The notes under the pieces were generated by a model that had not been told where the DNA came from, ran no database searches, and saw only the letters and a program-made list of their open reading frames with translations. The position numbers and the translations under genes were made by a program. This document shows, piece by piece, positions 23,898-36,048 of a stretch of DNA of 64,000 bases. This DNA is from Ooceraea biroi (Eukaryota; Arthropoda; Insecta; Hymenoptera; Formicidae). Location of the stretch: NCBI RefSeq assembly GCF_003672135.1, contig NC_039513.1, positions 372,001 to 436,000 on the forward strand, read 5' to 3'. Every line of letters starts with the position of its first letter. Position 1 is the stretch's first letter.

Positions 23898-24549
23898 CAT
23901 TTCTCACTAGGATTCACTTCATAATCGAGAATAAATTTCTATCGATATCATAATGATTCTGAAGATAACAGCTTTGCTTTTGCGCATTGCGAAAAATGCT
24001 AGAAAGACGAAAATTTACACAGCTAAAGTTTAACAGCTTACTATATCCGTTGTAGGCTAGTATTCATAGTCGAATCTTATATTTAAGACCGTCTTAAGTT
24101 TATCTGAAGATGCTGTATGGATCATTTCATTGGCTATGGAGTATCTGAAGATACTCTTAAGACGGTCTTAAATATAAGATTCGACTATGAATACCGGCCG
24201 TAGACTCGGATTAACTCATTGTACGTAACAATCCATTAATGGGTTAAGTTCGCATCAGACTATGCATTGAAGATTGAAGATTTAAGATTGGAATTTGAGT
24301 AATCAGGACAAAAGAAATTAAAATTGCGTTGTCCTGATGAAATTTCAATCTTTTAACGTCAATCTTTAGTGCGTGGTCTGATGCGGACTTTTAACTCAAC
24401 GGATTGTTAAGTACAATAAGTTAATCTACAATTAGTCTACAATGGATATAGTAAGCTTTTAAGCTTTAGTTGTATCCTAAATTTTCTTTCTAGCATATTT
24501 TTCGTGCTGTCGCAAGAACTGTAATCTGACAGCTCCCCAGTGAGAAATG
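23898..24549. mobile_element. Palindromic MITE with nested hairpin
   Basis: Ends 'catttctcact' and 'agtgagaaatg' begin long imperfect arms that share 'gctagaaaga', 'cttactatatcc' and their complements. Inside, 24061-24098 ('tattcatagtcgaatcttat' onward) is exactly mirrored at 24156-24193, giving 38-base arms. A further pair lies around 24215-24410 ('aatccattaatgggttaa' type). No ORF is present. Confidence 0.75.
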
Positions 24550-24689
24550 ATAGGTTGGAAAGACGGTTATTAGACGTCTATACCGTCTATGGTTGAAATT
24601 AGTATGCAGTTAAACCACTTTTTAACTAGTTGAAAATTTTGTTTCTATTGAGGATAGGGACGTCTTTTTCACAAATTTGTAAATATTTT

Positions 24690-25160
24690 TTAAATAACTG
24701 ATGAGCGTTTGAAGTTTAATTATTTTCTTTAAATATATGTACCTTACAATATTTTTTTAATTTTTCATTTTATCTTCTTTTTTATTTTGCTGAAATAACA
24801 AAAATATTAATCTTTTTATTTCTTTTCAAACAATAAATAACCGTCTTTCTGAGAATCTGTATATGTATATAAGTTTTATATAAGTTAATACAGCAAATTA
24901 TATAGCGTAATTTATAGCATTATTTTTTACAATATTTCTGAAATATTGCTAATATTACAGAAACATTGCAATTGAAATATATTTTTATATATAATATATA
25001 CAATATATGTATATGAATACTACATAATATTTTTGTTATTTTATCAAAATAAAAAAGAAGATAAAATGAGAAATTAAAGAAATATTGTAAGATACATATA
25101 TTTAAAGAAAATAATTAAACTTCAAACGCTCATCAGTTATTTAAAAAATATTGTTCTAAT
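24690..25160. repeat. AT-rich inverted block pair
   Basis: 'taactgatgagcgtttgaag' at about 24696 and its complement near 25120, with 'tttatcttcttttttatttt' and its complement, form an inverted pair. The same block also forms the inner ends of the large arms at 21300-21395 and 25296-25420, so four related copies sit within 4 kb. Confidence 0.75.
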
Positions 25161-25569
25161 TTAAATGTATTTCGAAGCTTGTTCTCTCTACGTTAGCGTT
25201 TAGTTGTTACTAGGATATAATTTAACTTTATTATTAATAGTAAGAAGTATACATACAGAATTTTATTACTATCTAAACTACTGTTTTTTTTTATCAAAAT
25301 AAAAAAGAAGATACAATGAAAAATTAAAGAAATATTGCAAGGTATATATATGTATATTTAAAGAAAGTAATAAAAACTTCAAACGTTATCAGTTATTTAA
25401 AAAATATAATATTGCTCTAATTTAAAAATATACTATACGTGTGTAAAAATAATATTAATGAAAGCGCATAGTCTATGAAATAAAAAGTATTACTTCGTAT
25501 TATTACAACTACATTATGCATCGTAATATTATCTGCGTTACTTACAGACTGGAGAGATTCCTACTACTA

Positions 25570-25768
25570 TTTTTTTTTATTTAAAATAAAAATTACCCTG
25601 CCTTAAGGCAATTGGGTTTTGTGCGCCCGCCGATACAACACAACAACTTATCAACTAACAAATTAATTAAACTAAACAAAAACAGAGCATGTTTATCGTG
25701 CTCCGCCATTAACTCGAAATAACTACCACAGCCGCAGCTTATATACTAAAACGCTCGCTAAAATCCCA
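25570..25768 (-). mobile_element. SINE-like retroposon with 13-bp target duplication
   Basis: The insert is flanked by attcctactacta at 25557-25569 and again at 25769-25781. Read on the minus strand it begins TTGGGATTTTAGCGAGCG, contains GGCGGGCGCACAAAACCC, and ends in an A-rich tail (AAATAAAAAAAA). About 200 bp with no ORF, an A-rich 3' end and a long target duplication point to target-primed reverse transcription. It may be a SINE or a 5'-truncated LINE end. It lies in the right arm of the composite element and is absent from the left arm, so it came later. Confidence 0.8.
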
Positions 25769-25928
25769 ATTCCTACTACTACTTATCCTTTAGCCGCCAC
25801 CGCCATCTGCCCATCGCGCTCCTTACTCGCAAGTAGCGACGGCATTAATGCCGTTGATTGTAATGTATATGTATAATTGTATTGGATGCTTTAGAATTAA
25901 AGTTACATAAAAATATAGTGTGACTTAC

Positions 25929-26372
25929 CACTTCCAAGTATAATTATAATTGGAGTTAAATAATATGAAGAAGCTGTCAGCGCAACGAATATCATTCGTT
26001 CGAATTTAATGAAGATCTTTGACCTATTGTTATACGTGATAAACGCTTTTATCTCTTTAGCAGTTTTATAACTTGTATTAAAGTCTTTCATGGTCTCCGC
26101 TATGACCTTACCAATTTGATTGTTGTAATCGTAGCATACTCATCCGTACAAATGTCTGTGAGAACGCCATATTTTTCGTTAGATTCATGATTACGTGCTC
26201 GAGATTATCGATGAAGACAAACAGATCCAGATATTCCAGAATCATGAGAAAACTAAAGTAGCCAAAGTTAATCGAGAAAATAAGATCGTTGGACCGAAAA
26301 GGCCCAGCGTTGACATTAACCGTTTATTCCAAGACAGCACTTTAGCCGCACGATCCAAGTCATTTTGATCCT
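25929..26372 (-). pseudogene. Odorant receptor pseudogene, 5' exon only
   Basis: One exon homologous to exon 2 of the intact OR upstream of it. In successive frames it reads LDRAAKVLSWNK, then FGYFSFLMILEYLDLFVFID with NLEHVIMNLT and FVRMSMLRL, then NNQIGKVIAETMKDF and VALTASSYYLTPI. These are characteristic blocks of hymenopteran OR N-terminal halves. Two frame breaks are present, near 26305 and 26140. It ends at a good donor (GTAAGT, 25923-25928) in phase 1, as does exon 2 of the intact gene. The later exons are missing, and the composite element ends only about 60 bases beyond the donor. It is a truncated member of a tandem OR array. Confidence 0.85.
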
Positions 26373-27957
26373 ATGAATAAGCAGATGATTTACATGTTAT
26401 GTACATAAATACTATTTTCTTTGAAATGCAAAGAATTTATACATAAAGAATGAGAAAAGTGGTGTATCACTTTTTTAAAAAAAAGCAGTTAAGTGTTTTA
26501 TTAGATATAATAATGTATCTCCCACTATAACTTTATTTATGATCAATAGTTCTAATAAATATCAAAATATACTTGAGAATTAAGAAAAGTTATACCACTT
26601 GTATCATACTACGCCTGATAAAATTGTTCATGGCATATTGTAACTTTGGAAAATATACAACTCACTAGCATTGTGCTTAACAGTGTTCTTTCTTTGAATG
26701 CTTATCTGAAACTACGCTAAATGTACGACTGCGAGGGCGCAAGTAATCTCTTAGACCTGTCTATAGAATCGGAAAATGGACAGAGGATGAAACGACAATA
26801 ATTGCGCCCGAAATTGTCATACGAATTGCATATGAGCGTGTTATCCGACCCACCTGTGCGAATTCAAACATAATACAAAATTTTTTTCTACATTAGCAAT
26901 CGACATCGACGCAAATTTATGTGATTGCAGGTATACGATCTAATGACAAATGGTTCTGGGAAAGCCAATAAAAAGTTCGATATGCTTTGTAGACTTTGAT
27001 TGCGAAAATATTGTGCAGAGGATTTAAATGGTAATTATAGAACAATTGCTCGTTCTACAAGAGAGGCATCATCTATTTCCAATTTCTAAAAATTATATTT
27101 AAAAAAAAAGGATGGACATATTTTTCTACTTAGTGGAAATTTCTAATATTATTTTTATTGCAGAAAAATAAATATAAATAATCCGTAACGTATCTTACTT
27201 AGCGCCTTTTTAACTGGGTTTTGAAAAGGTAATTTTTTAAAGATATTAAATCTCTTTTTAGTACATTGTACGATGACAAATTATTATTATATAACTGAAG
27301 TTTTTGTGTGCTTACGTCAATCAGTACACCATGTATGACATGTCACGTAACTGATCTCTTCAGCTACTATTTTTACTTACTATCACGAACACTCTTATCA
27401 TTAAAAAACTCGAATTGTATATTTCATTGCGCGACGATGTTTATGAATTTTTGAAACATGAAAGCTATTTTGATATTTAGCGGAAATATCTTTTTATAGG
27501 TCTTGTAGGATAGAAATAAAAACATGTTTATAATATAAATAAATTAGCTATTGATTAAATCTATTTAAAAATCAATTGCTTATTGCTTCAACTGTTCAAC
27601 TGCGCTTAATTAGAAGTTTTGTGTCTGCGTGCTTGTATGCGCGCGTGCGTATATACATGGTTCATTTCCGCGTGAACTTGATATTAGATTATCGTGTCTC
27701 TTATTTGACTAATTACTAATTAATTATTCTGCAGCAAATACATTATACATATAATAATTATAATAAATTGAAAGTTTTTGAGAGTTTAAAATTGTTTAAA
27801 TTACTTTGAATGTTAACCAATATAGCGCACTGTATTTTTTCCCAGTTATAATCAAGGAATAAATTGAGTATTGTTTAAAATTATTTTTACATCTGTATTT
27901 ATTTGTAGTATGCAGATTTATTTAGTACTTCATATCTATAAATTTTCTAATAAATCT
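26373..27957. other. Intergenic spacer between OR pseudogene and OR gene
   Basis: AT-rich and without gene-like frames. No further OR exon was recognised. Confidence 0.5.
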
Positions 27958-30900
27958 TCATAATACAGTGCGTAGCATCGACAAGTACGCCAAGGAAGTT
28001 TTAATAACCTGTATTAACACAAAAATAATATTTTATGCACAATAGTTTCTATGTACAATTTATTAATAACAAAACAATAATTTGCTGAATAAAAAATCCA
28101 TGAAAAACGTAATTAAATCCAATGGGCATATTTGCAAGTAAATTTTATCTACATATTTAGAAAATGAGGAACTTTCTTTAACCCCTTAACACTCATGCCC
28201 GAGTCACACTCGGGCGTGGGTGACTGATAGATTTGCTCACGCTCGAGTCACACTCGGGCGACTCTATAATTTGTGCGGTAATTATTTACAATAAGGCCTT
28301 TTCCGAATTTCGATTTTTTTGGCTTTTTTGATAAAAATTTTTGTTATGACTCTAACATTGATAATCAATCGGGGGAGCCCGAAAAATATACACCCTTCAT
28401 ATTTTTTTACAATAACTATTTTTTTCCAACATAGTTTTTCGGATCTTCGGCAAGATTCTAATTTTCGTGGTTCCAAAGTTTGACAGTGGATTCTTATAGG
28501 ATTTTGGATGGGAAAAAAGAATTTGAAAGTTTTAAATCGATATCTCTATTGGTTTTCGAGATATCGACTTTTTCGTGTAATTATATACATTAGAAGAAGC
28601 AGCTCCGATCATGTTCACTTTAACATATGTTATAGAGGACCCTACGTAACGTACAGAAGGTTTTACTCGTCTGTCATTGTTTATTAAAAAAGTTATTAAC
28701 AAAAGAAGTTTAATAATTTTACACAAATTTTCTACATAAATGGAGATCCACGCGAGAGGGTGAGAATCCCTCAAGGAGCCCCGGACACATACGCATCGTT
28801 TTCAGCCCGCTTCGCGGGAGGGCGGAGGACAGGGGCTTCGCCCCTCCCCCCGCCGGGTTCCGTCCCGTGTACTAGGACCTAGGTGATCACAATAGGTCTG
28901 TTCTTTTGAGCTGCACTTCTGAACCAGTGCAATTAGAGTGAAAGAAAGTATATTCGTCTCATTCTAACTAACTACTGCACTAGTTCAGCAGTGCAGCTAA
29001 AAAGAACAGACCTATTGTGATCACGTAGTACACGGGACGGAACCCGGCGGGGGGAGGGGCGAAGCCCCTGCCCCCCGCCCTCCCACGAAGCGGGCTGAAA
29101 ACGATGCGTCTCTGTCCGGAGCTCCAGAGTCGGAAAATATAACCTAACCCAACCCAACCCCGTTTTTGATTCCCGCTTTTGAACCCCGCGAAAACGGTGA
29201 GGAGGAGACTTTCCTTCAGTATTACCTATTTCGAAACTTCTTTTGTTAATAACTTTTTAATAAACAACGAGCGACGGCTAAAACCTTTTGAAGGTCACTC
29301 AGGAGGGTCATCTTGACAATATATGTCAAGGTCAAGGTCATCGGAGCTGCATCCCCTATAATACATAATTACCTCCAAATAATTACCCAAATTATCAAAA
29401 ATAATTTTAAAAAATATGTAGATTACATATTTTTCGAGCGCCCCCTATTGATTATCACTGTTGGAGTCACAACAAAGATTTTTACCACGAGAGCATAAAA
29501 AAAATCGAAATTCGGAAAAGACCTTATTGTAAATAATTACCATTTGTGCTGCTAATATACACGTGAACGCGTGCTGCTGGGGTTTAATATTTATTTTATT
29601 TATTAAACGCTGCAAATATTTGTCAATTAAGTCGTGGAATTTATCACAAAATGATTATTTTGGACCGTTTTTCTCGAAAAAAACGAGCGTTAAGGGGTTA
29701 AAAGTATAGATTAAATTAAAGATATCAATTATGCCGCAAAATTAGGGAGAGATTTCATTACACAATTTTCATTTCTAAGAGAAACAAATTTAAAATATTT
29801 TTAAAATAACTTCCGTGATTCTGATCTCTAGAAAATCATTTGTTTTAATAAACTTTATTTTTCATAAATTTCAACGTACAAGAATATTTTTTAAACACAC
29901 TTACGTTTGTAAAACTGTTCAAGGAAAATATATAAAATCTTCCAGCTGTTAAATGGAGCATAACTTGACCACGTATCATACATATTAGCAGACATCTTTT
30001 ACAATCGAGTGGCATCTCGTACCAATCGCATTCATAATAAGCATCCAGTACATTTATACACTAAATATAAAGCATATCAATGAGATATTTCACATAAAAA
30101 GTATATAATAAAAGCCTTATCAAAGATATCAGATGAAAGAATAATTTCTATCGCACAATCACATTAAATTTATACAACTAACTACGTGATTATTTTAACT
30201 TATACATTAAAACTGACTTACATTATTATGCAGATACATACATTTTTATAATTAAATATAACGTATGATTTTTATATTAGAGTTGATATAAACCTTTCTC
30301 AATGTTTTGTATTATTCTAATGATTTTTAGCATATACAGGAAGTCTGGTAAAGTTCTAGTCAACACTCGTACGGAGGTAGAGTGAGTTCAGTTTAAAACG
30401 AAAAGTCCTATATTGTTTTGCGACCTATGCTACCGCGAATTTCATTATTATGAAAAAGTCATTAATTGATTAAGATTAGTAAAGTAAACCATGTCTCGCG
30501 CATCAAGGCATCAAGGGGATTTTAGGCACGGCAGCAGCTGTGTCTCGTAGGAATATGCGCAAAGATATATTTATAAACTTAATAAGTACAAAACTGTTTA
30601 ATGCAAAAACATTTGGCGCCTTACAGATTCAAATCATATAATTTATAAATTGACAGTAATGTCTTATGTATGTACATGTATTTTGAAATCCAGTGCGCGC
30701 TTCACGCATGCACTTGGCGCGAGACACTACCGTGTCTCTTGATTGCCATATGTTACACTTATGTCCAATATAATTATTTTGTAAATTTGCTCAATTACTC
30801 TTCTTCAAGATATCCAGAGCAGATCCGAGGATTAAAATGAAATATTCTTAGGATATCATACGCGTTTTAAATGTCCCAAGGACGCCACTGACTGGGACAT

Positions 30901-33897
30901 TGTTGACTGGGAAAAGATAACGTGTCGCTATTCTCTTCTAACATCTTTTAATAGATTATTGCTATGCCTAAAGCACTTCTATTATTTCAGTGCGTAAGAT
31001 GCACTAATTTATTAATCTTAGTCAATTAATATTGCCCTTTAATTATTACGAAAATCGCAAAACGGTGTAGAAATTTTCGGTTCAACTCAATCCACTCTAG
31101 CTCTACATGAGTGTTGTCGAGAAGTGTACCGGACCCTGTATATCAAATAATTTGTTTCTTTTTATCTGCTATAATTTGATTGAGATATTGATTACTTATT
31201 TTAATTAATTTTTTATTGAATTATTTTTAATAATACCTGTTGAGTTAGTTGATCACTAATCAAGCAACATCCGTATATTATAACAAGCGCAATAGCAGCA
31301 AAAAATATAAAAGTAAAACAAGTCGCCAATTCTGAAATTGCCAAGTTCTGCAAAATATTTTTAAATGCATATTTATATATACGTACATGAAATAGTACAT
31401 TTGCAGAATGATCCTCCACTTGCGACTAAAATCAATCTTTTCTTAACAAAAATGAAAAAGATAATATAGAAGTTATAAATAATGAAATAGAAGTGGAAAA
31501 ATGAAAATAATAATATATAAATGAAAAAAGTAATATATAATAATGTAAAAAGTAAAATAATTTACTACAACTAAAAGAATTTACTACAACTTGCCAATTT
31601 GTAATATTCCATTTAATTAATTATATAATCATTTCATGTGCGTGTGTATAACTGCACAGCAAATTAAAATTCTATCAAAATAAAACCTACTTAAAATTGT
31701 TAAAACAGTATTTTTGTATAATTTATCGAAGGACTGTATTCTTACTCTACTTTTATCGACAAACATATCACTAATGATTTATAATAAATATTAATACCGG
31801 TATATTTATCGGTACTTTTAAAGAAAGCGTATTAGTTTTAAAAAATATAAGTTTTCGGTCAAAAAAATAAGTTTCGCTAAAGATGCGATTTTAAACGAAG
31901 TATTATTCTGAATTATCTTTATAACACTTTATACCATATTCCGTTAAATGTCTACATATATTAGATGCGCAAAGTAATTCAGTGCTTTTTTGAAAAAAAT
32001 AAAACTCTATTACAAAAAAAAGAGCGTGCGACGTCATTTATTACTTTGGACTGACAATGAGAACTTCTCCCTTATGCAGCTTATTCACCAGAACTAGTTC
32101 CGTTGAATTACCACCTGTCCCCGTCACTTCATCACCTGGCTGAAACATATTTCAAAAAATGGAAGAAGTCTGACAAAGTCTTGAAGGCTTTATCAACTCA
32201 AAATCACCTAGTTTCTTCTACACGAAAGTATCCGTCAGCTGCTCAATAGATGGGACAATACTAGGAGAAGTTTATTTCGAATATTAAACTTATATTTGTT
32301 TTGTTGTGAATAAACTTTAAAATTTATTTAGAAAAGGCACTGAATTAATTTTGCATACCCAATATTGTCTACAGTATATGTTATCATAAAATGTTGAGAT
32401 AGTACATTCTCCAATATTTTGCTCACACTTATTGTGTATAATGGAATGACACCTACCATTATGACATAATACATCGAAATAGCCAATACAATACTATTGC
32501 TAAGAAGCTCGTCAAGAAGAATAAAATTAAAAATATCGTCCACGGATTTCGCCATCCTCCAATCCGATCATAATATTGCGACAAAAGTATATGTAAACAA
32601 AAAGAAGGAATCAAATTAAGTATAGAAAACGATATCATTGTTGCAGGTAAAGCTATACTTAAATGTAATAAACTTACCATATTATTTTGAGATGCATTCG
32701 AACAAAAGTACGAAATCTTTTTACCATCATACTTTGTACTTTAATATTTTTGATACGATATGACAAAATAGACAATTCGCCGCAAATATGAAATACTAAA
32801 ACAACCAACAAGCAAATCGCTGCCATATGTAACATAGAGGCGTACAACATCGGAAATAGATACAAATATATTAATACATATGTATACGTATCAGTAATGT
32901 CAAAAAACGTGTGAATTCTATAGGGTAACATAAAGGATTCCGTATTATTGTGTAACACTGAAAAGAAAAAGGACATTCAAGAAACAGAAAATATACACAG
33001 AAATACAGAAAAATATACACGATCTGTCAAGGCTCTGGTGCGATATAAATTCTCTTATTTAATAATTATTGATAATTACGATTAATTTAAGCTAATAAAT
33101 TAATTTCAGCTAATAAAAGAAGTATGCTAATAAATTAATAAATGTTGTACCTTGATCATTCATTAAGAATAGCATGAGTGGTCTAAAATATAACAGCATA
33201 ACTGTGATGAACATGCCCACGATTGAGCCATATGTGAATATCTTGGATATATAATTATAATTGTAGTAGATCTTCTCTTCTTCGGAATCTTCAAATTTGC
33301 GTTCCATCATGTCCTTCTTGACAACATTGATTAAACATTTTAACAACTTACTGCAACGTACTATCCATATTATTGTAAATGTCATGGTATAAGCTATTGT
33401 TTCCACAAGGTTCATCACCATTAATTCCAGGTTACCGAAAACGTTACAAAAATTAGCATATGTCATAATGAGATACAGTATAAAATATGAGATGTAAATT
33501 GTGAAACGGATATACGTTTGCTTGAATGGCCATATACCACCAATAGAAAAAATGCGTTCTAAATGAACAAATAAATCTTCGATATGGCCGATCTTAGTCT
33601 GCAAAATAATATTTGTGACAATAATAATAATGACGTTCAAAATAGTGAGAAATAAATAGAATAAATATAATGAAAATAAGAATATATTTTCGTTATATCT
33701 GAATTAAGAATATTAGAAAGTACTGTTAAGGAAAATAAAATACTTTTTTCCAATAATATTTGAATAGAAGACTTTAAATATTTCCTTTTTCTACTATGTA
33801 AACTATAAAAAAAGATTAAAATTAAAACATTCTGAAACGATCATTTACACTTTTACATACTTACAGTATGAGTTCTTTCAGTTTTAGTGGTATGCAT
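27958..33897 (-). CDS. Odorant receptor (insect 7-transmembrane OR), 7 exons, intact
   Basis: Exons on the minus strand are 33865-33897 (ATG, 11 codons), 33151-33598, 32678-32957, 32457-32556, 31237-31347, 29905-30060 and 27958-28008 (stop). All joints have GT/AG sites and matching phase. The sum is 1,179 nt, or 392 residues, the usual length of insect ORs. The N-terminal part has an ERIFSIGGIWPF start and several hydrophobic segments (FTIYISYFILYLIMTYANF; YTYVLIYLYLFPMLYASML; FTFIFFAAIALVIIYGCCLI). The C-terminal signature is VLDAYYECDWYEMP, followed by the last exon ending KTSLAYLSMLRTVL. ORs pair with Orco in olfactory neuron dendrites as ligand-gated cation channels. The exon 4 acceptor (ATTGGAG) is weak and could be placed differently. 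The MITE at 28182-29697 sits in the last intron, and the repeat at 31752-32010 in the intron before exon 5. Confidence 0.9.
28182..29697. mobile_element. Large palindromic piggyBac-like MITE (TTAA target)
   Basis: TTAA flanks both sides (28178-28181 and 29698-29701). The ends are CCCCTTAACACTC and, inverted, CCCCTTAACGCTC, matching piggyBac-type CCC ends and TTAA specificity. The two halves are inverted copies. 28279-28396 mirrors 29426-29536 (for example 'ggccttttccgaatttcga' against 'tcgaaattcggaaaagacc'), and the GC-rich core 28775-29125 is itself a palindrome with 'gaggggcgaagcccctgcc'. There is no transposase. It lies in the last OR intron, opposite no splice site. Confidence 0.8.
31752..32010. 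repeat. Dispersed repeat (inverted copy of 10628-10885)
   Basis: Shared blocks such as 'atcactaatgatttataat', 'aataccggtata' and 'gcgcaaagtaattcagtgct' occur in opposite orientation to the 10.6 kb copy. It sits inside an OR intron. Confidence 0.75.
32041..32145 (-). other. Short open fragment in OR intron
   Basis: The minus strand reads an open 34-codon stretch containing FQPGDEVTGTGGNSTELV and KGEVLIVSPK before TAA. The base composition is less AT-rich than the intron around it. It may be the end of a decayed mobile gene. The family was not recognised. Confidence 0.3.
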
Positions 33898-35085
33898 CGC
33901 AATTTTAAAAAATGCAATGTGTTTCTTAATAACAATAAGAAAAATCAAACATGCAATATCAAGACGGAATTTTTATTGCGAATAAGCTTTGCAGCATAGC
34001 TAAAGTAAATGATAATATAACATTTTCAATAATATAACATATAACATAATAATTTAGAAATATGTATTTATATAAATATATATAAATAATTTAGAAAATA
34101 ATATTGAAGTACGTAGAAAATTATTTCTAAAATCACAGTAGCTTTTAATTATCAGAAAAAGATATTGATAAAAACAACAATTATTAATAAAAATTATTAA
34201 TTAACAAATAAAAATTATTTTTCTTTGGTAATTGGGAAATCGAGTGGAGGCGTGGCTTACGTTTTGGCCACCTGGTGGCGAGAGAATAAATTACTGCGAA
34301 TAGGTTAACAGGTTCAAACAGCTCTTTAGTTTATGCATTTGTTTGGTTACAATATAATGTTAATTTAAAAAATTGCTAGAAAATGAGAATTACTATGCAA
34401 GAAATTTGTAAATTTGCTTAATAATTATACAAGTGATTAAATCATACGGCGACTGACCCACCCGTACTACTTTTTCTTACGACCACCAGATAGCGTACCC
34501 AAATTCTCAGTTTCCCAATACTTTACGAAATATTTTCTGCGATTGAATATCGATTTTTTACAGTGCATCTGGTTGTGTTTTATCGCGAACTGCGCATTAA
34601 CAATTGTAACTCGTTCTATTGCAAACCATCGCTAGACCTACCTCCTCTGCTATAATTATATTAATCAATATGTAATGATCGCACAACGGTATCTCCAACA
34701 TTTACATCGGACGTCTATTTGTGTTTCACATTTGCTATTCGATCATTTTGGATTGTAAAGACTTAATATCTAACATTCATAATATCTAACATTCATAAAC
34801 CCCTAAAATTAAGCAATTATTATTGTTCATCTAGCTGCTTAAACAGTTATTAGCTATAATTTTTCCTGTATCAATTATCTTACTGTCTTGTACGAAATGC
34901 AAAACGGTCTATTATTTCGCTACTATGTGTCTATGTAAGAAAACTGCACAGCAAGCATTTTATTATACGATATGAGTAAAACAACTTGTCGGGTAGAAAT
35001 CCGACCGTGCGTGCACGTGCGAATGCGGACGTTTAGATGTACGTACATACATCAAAGATAGCGTGAATCATTTATACCAAAACAG
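33898..35085. other. Noncoding region upstream of the OR, with imperfect inverted repeat
   Basis: AT-rich. Around 34225-34530 an imperfect inverted pair ('attgggaaa' with 'ccacctggtggcg', mirrored by 'cgaccaccagat' and 'tttcccaat') suggests a decayed fold-back element. OR promoter elements cannot be identified from sequence alone. Confidence 0.45.
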
Positions 35086-35590
35086 CGGTTTTGTTATGCG
35101 AAGAGTGTCATAAATCACTCTGCTCACGGTAGCAGCGGTTACCCTTGAAGCCGTCGCGCCATCGAGATCAACGACGCCGCAATCTTGCGGCGTCTGATCA
35201 AAGCAACCTATCGGATCTGACTACTCAATGCCAACCGGCCAATAGAAACGATTGCGATAATTCGATTGAGTTTTTCTTGTAATCGGATCCGCGAATCACC
35301 ATCGATGGTTGAACTAGCGTGGTGAGCGGGTATTGCGGATAGTCAGACCCGATCGAGAAGTCGAGCAATAAACCACGCGAGCATTTATAAGATACTTTCC
35401 GAGTTCGAACGAAAGAGACGTTATTATACGCACGGTAGGCCCAGAGGCCGAGTTCTCCAAGGCGTTGCTGATCCGTGGGCGATATTCGCTGTATTCTGGT
35501 GTGAATAAAATACCTTTATTAATCGAAACCACAGTGTGTATATTGATAAATAGACACTGAAGTACTAAACGCAACTATTAAACATTTTCA
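35086..35590 (+). other. Possible solo LTR or retroelement promoter fragment
   Basis: GC-richer block with 'acgccgcaatcttgcggcgt' (a short hairpin) followed by an AATAAA at about 35507. This is the layout of an LTR, but no unambiguous TG...CA ends or target duplication could be placed. Confidence 0.3.
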
Positions 35591-36048
35591 AGACTCACAA
35601 GTAAATCTATTGTACCTTCGTGTTACTTGCCGATTTTAATGAAACTTAACAGAATTGTAGAGTAGTAAAAAATAATAGAAACGTATTTTTTTATATCGGC
35701 AGTGGTGTAACTTTAAGGGTGAAAACTACTCCGTGTATGTATTAGCACGAATAATAATTAAATCATTGCATTTAAGCTCACATAGAACTGTTTTTGGAGA
35801 TGATATGGAGTTTTCATATCGACGAAAGCAAATCCAATGTAAAAATTATAGAATTCAAAATGGCGGATTCAATATGGCTACCTGATGAATTAAAACAATC
35901 TTATCTCACTGTTTGCTAAACCCAGAAATAACGACGAGGACATTGGGAGAGTATATTTCTATTTCGTTTTTTTTTGTTTTTTATGGTAAATATTTACCTT
36001 TATACAGCCCGCACCAAATGACCTCCGATTGACCTTGACATTGACCTT

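Larger units (their letters stand above)
21048..25862. mobile_element. Composite element with ~350-bp terminal inverted repeats
   Basis: Left end 'tacaatcaacggcatt' (21048) and right end 'aatgccgttgattgta' (25862) continue as long inverted arms. Both contain 'gcgatgggcagatggcggtg' or its complement, the 'tctccagtctgtaagtaacg' block and an AT-rich tail with 'aactgataacgtttgaagtt'. The left arm runs to about 21395. The right arm runs from about 25296 and is enlarged by a SINE-like insertion. A TA at each edge could be the target duplication. A Harbinger transposase lies inside, but Harbinger elements duplicate 3 bases, so the arms may belong to a different, larger element. Confidence 0.7.

Noticed and set aside
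35086..35590. Solo LTR with defined ends
   Set aside because: Several TG and CA choices exist, but none gives a matching target duplication, so only a tentative fragment is listed.
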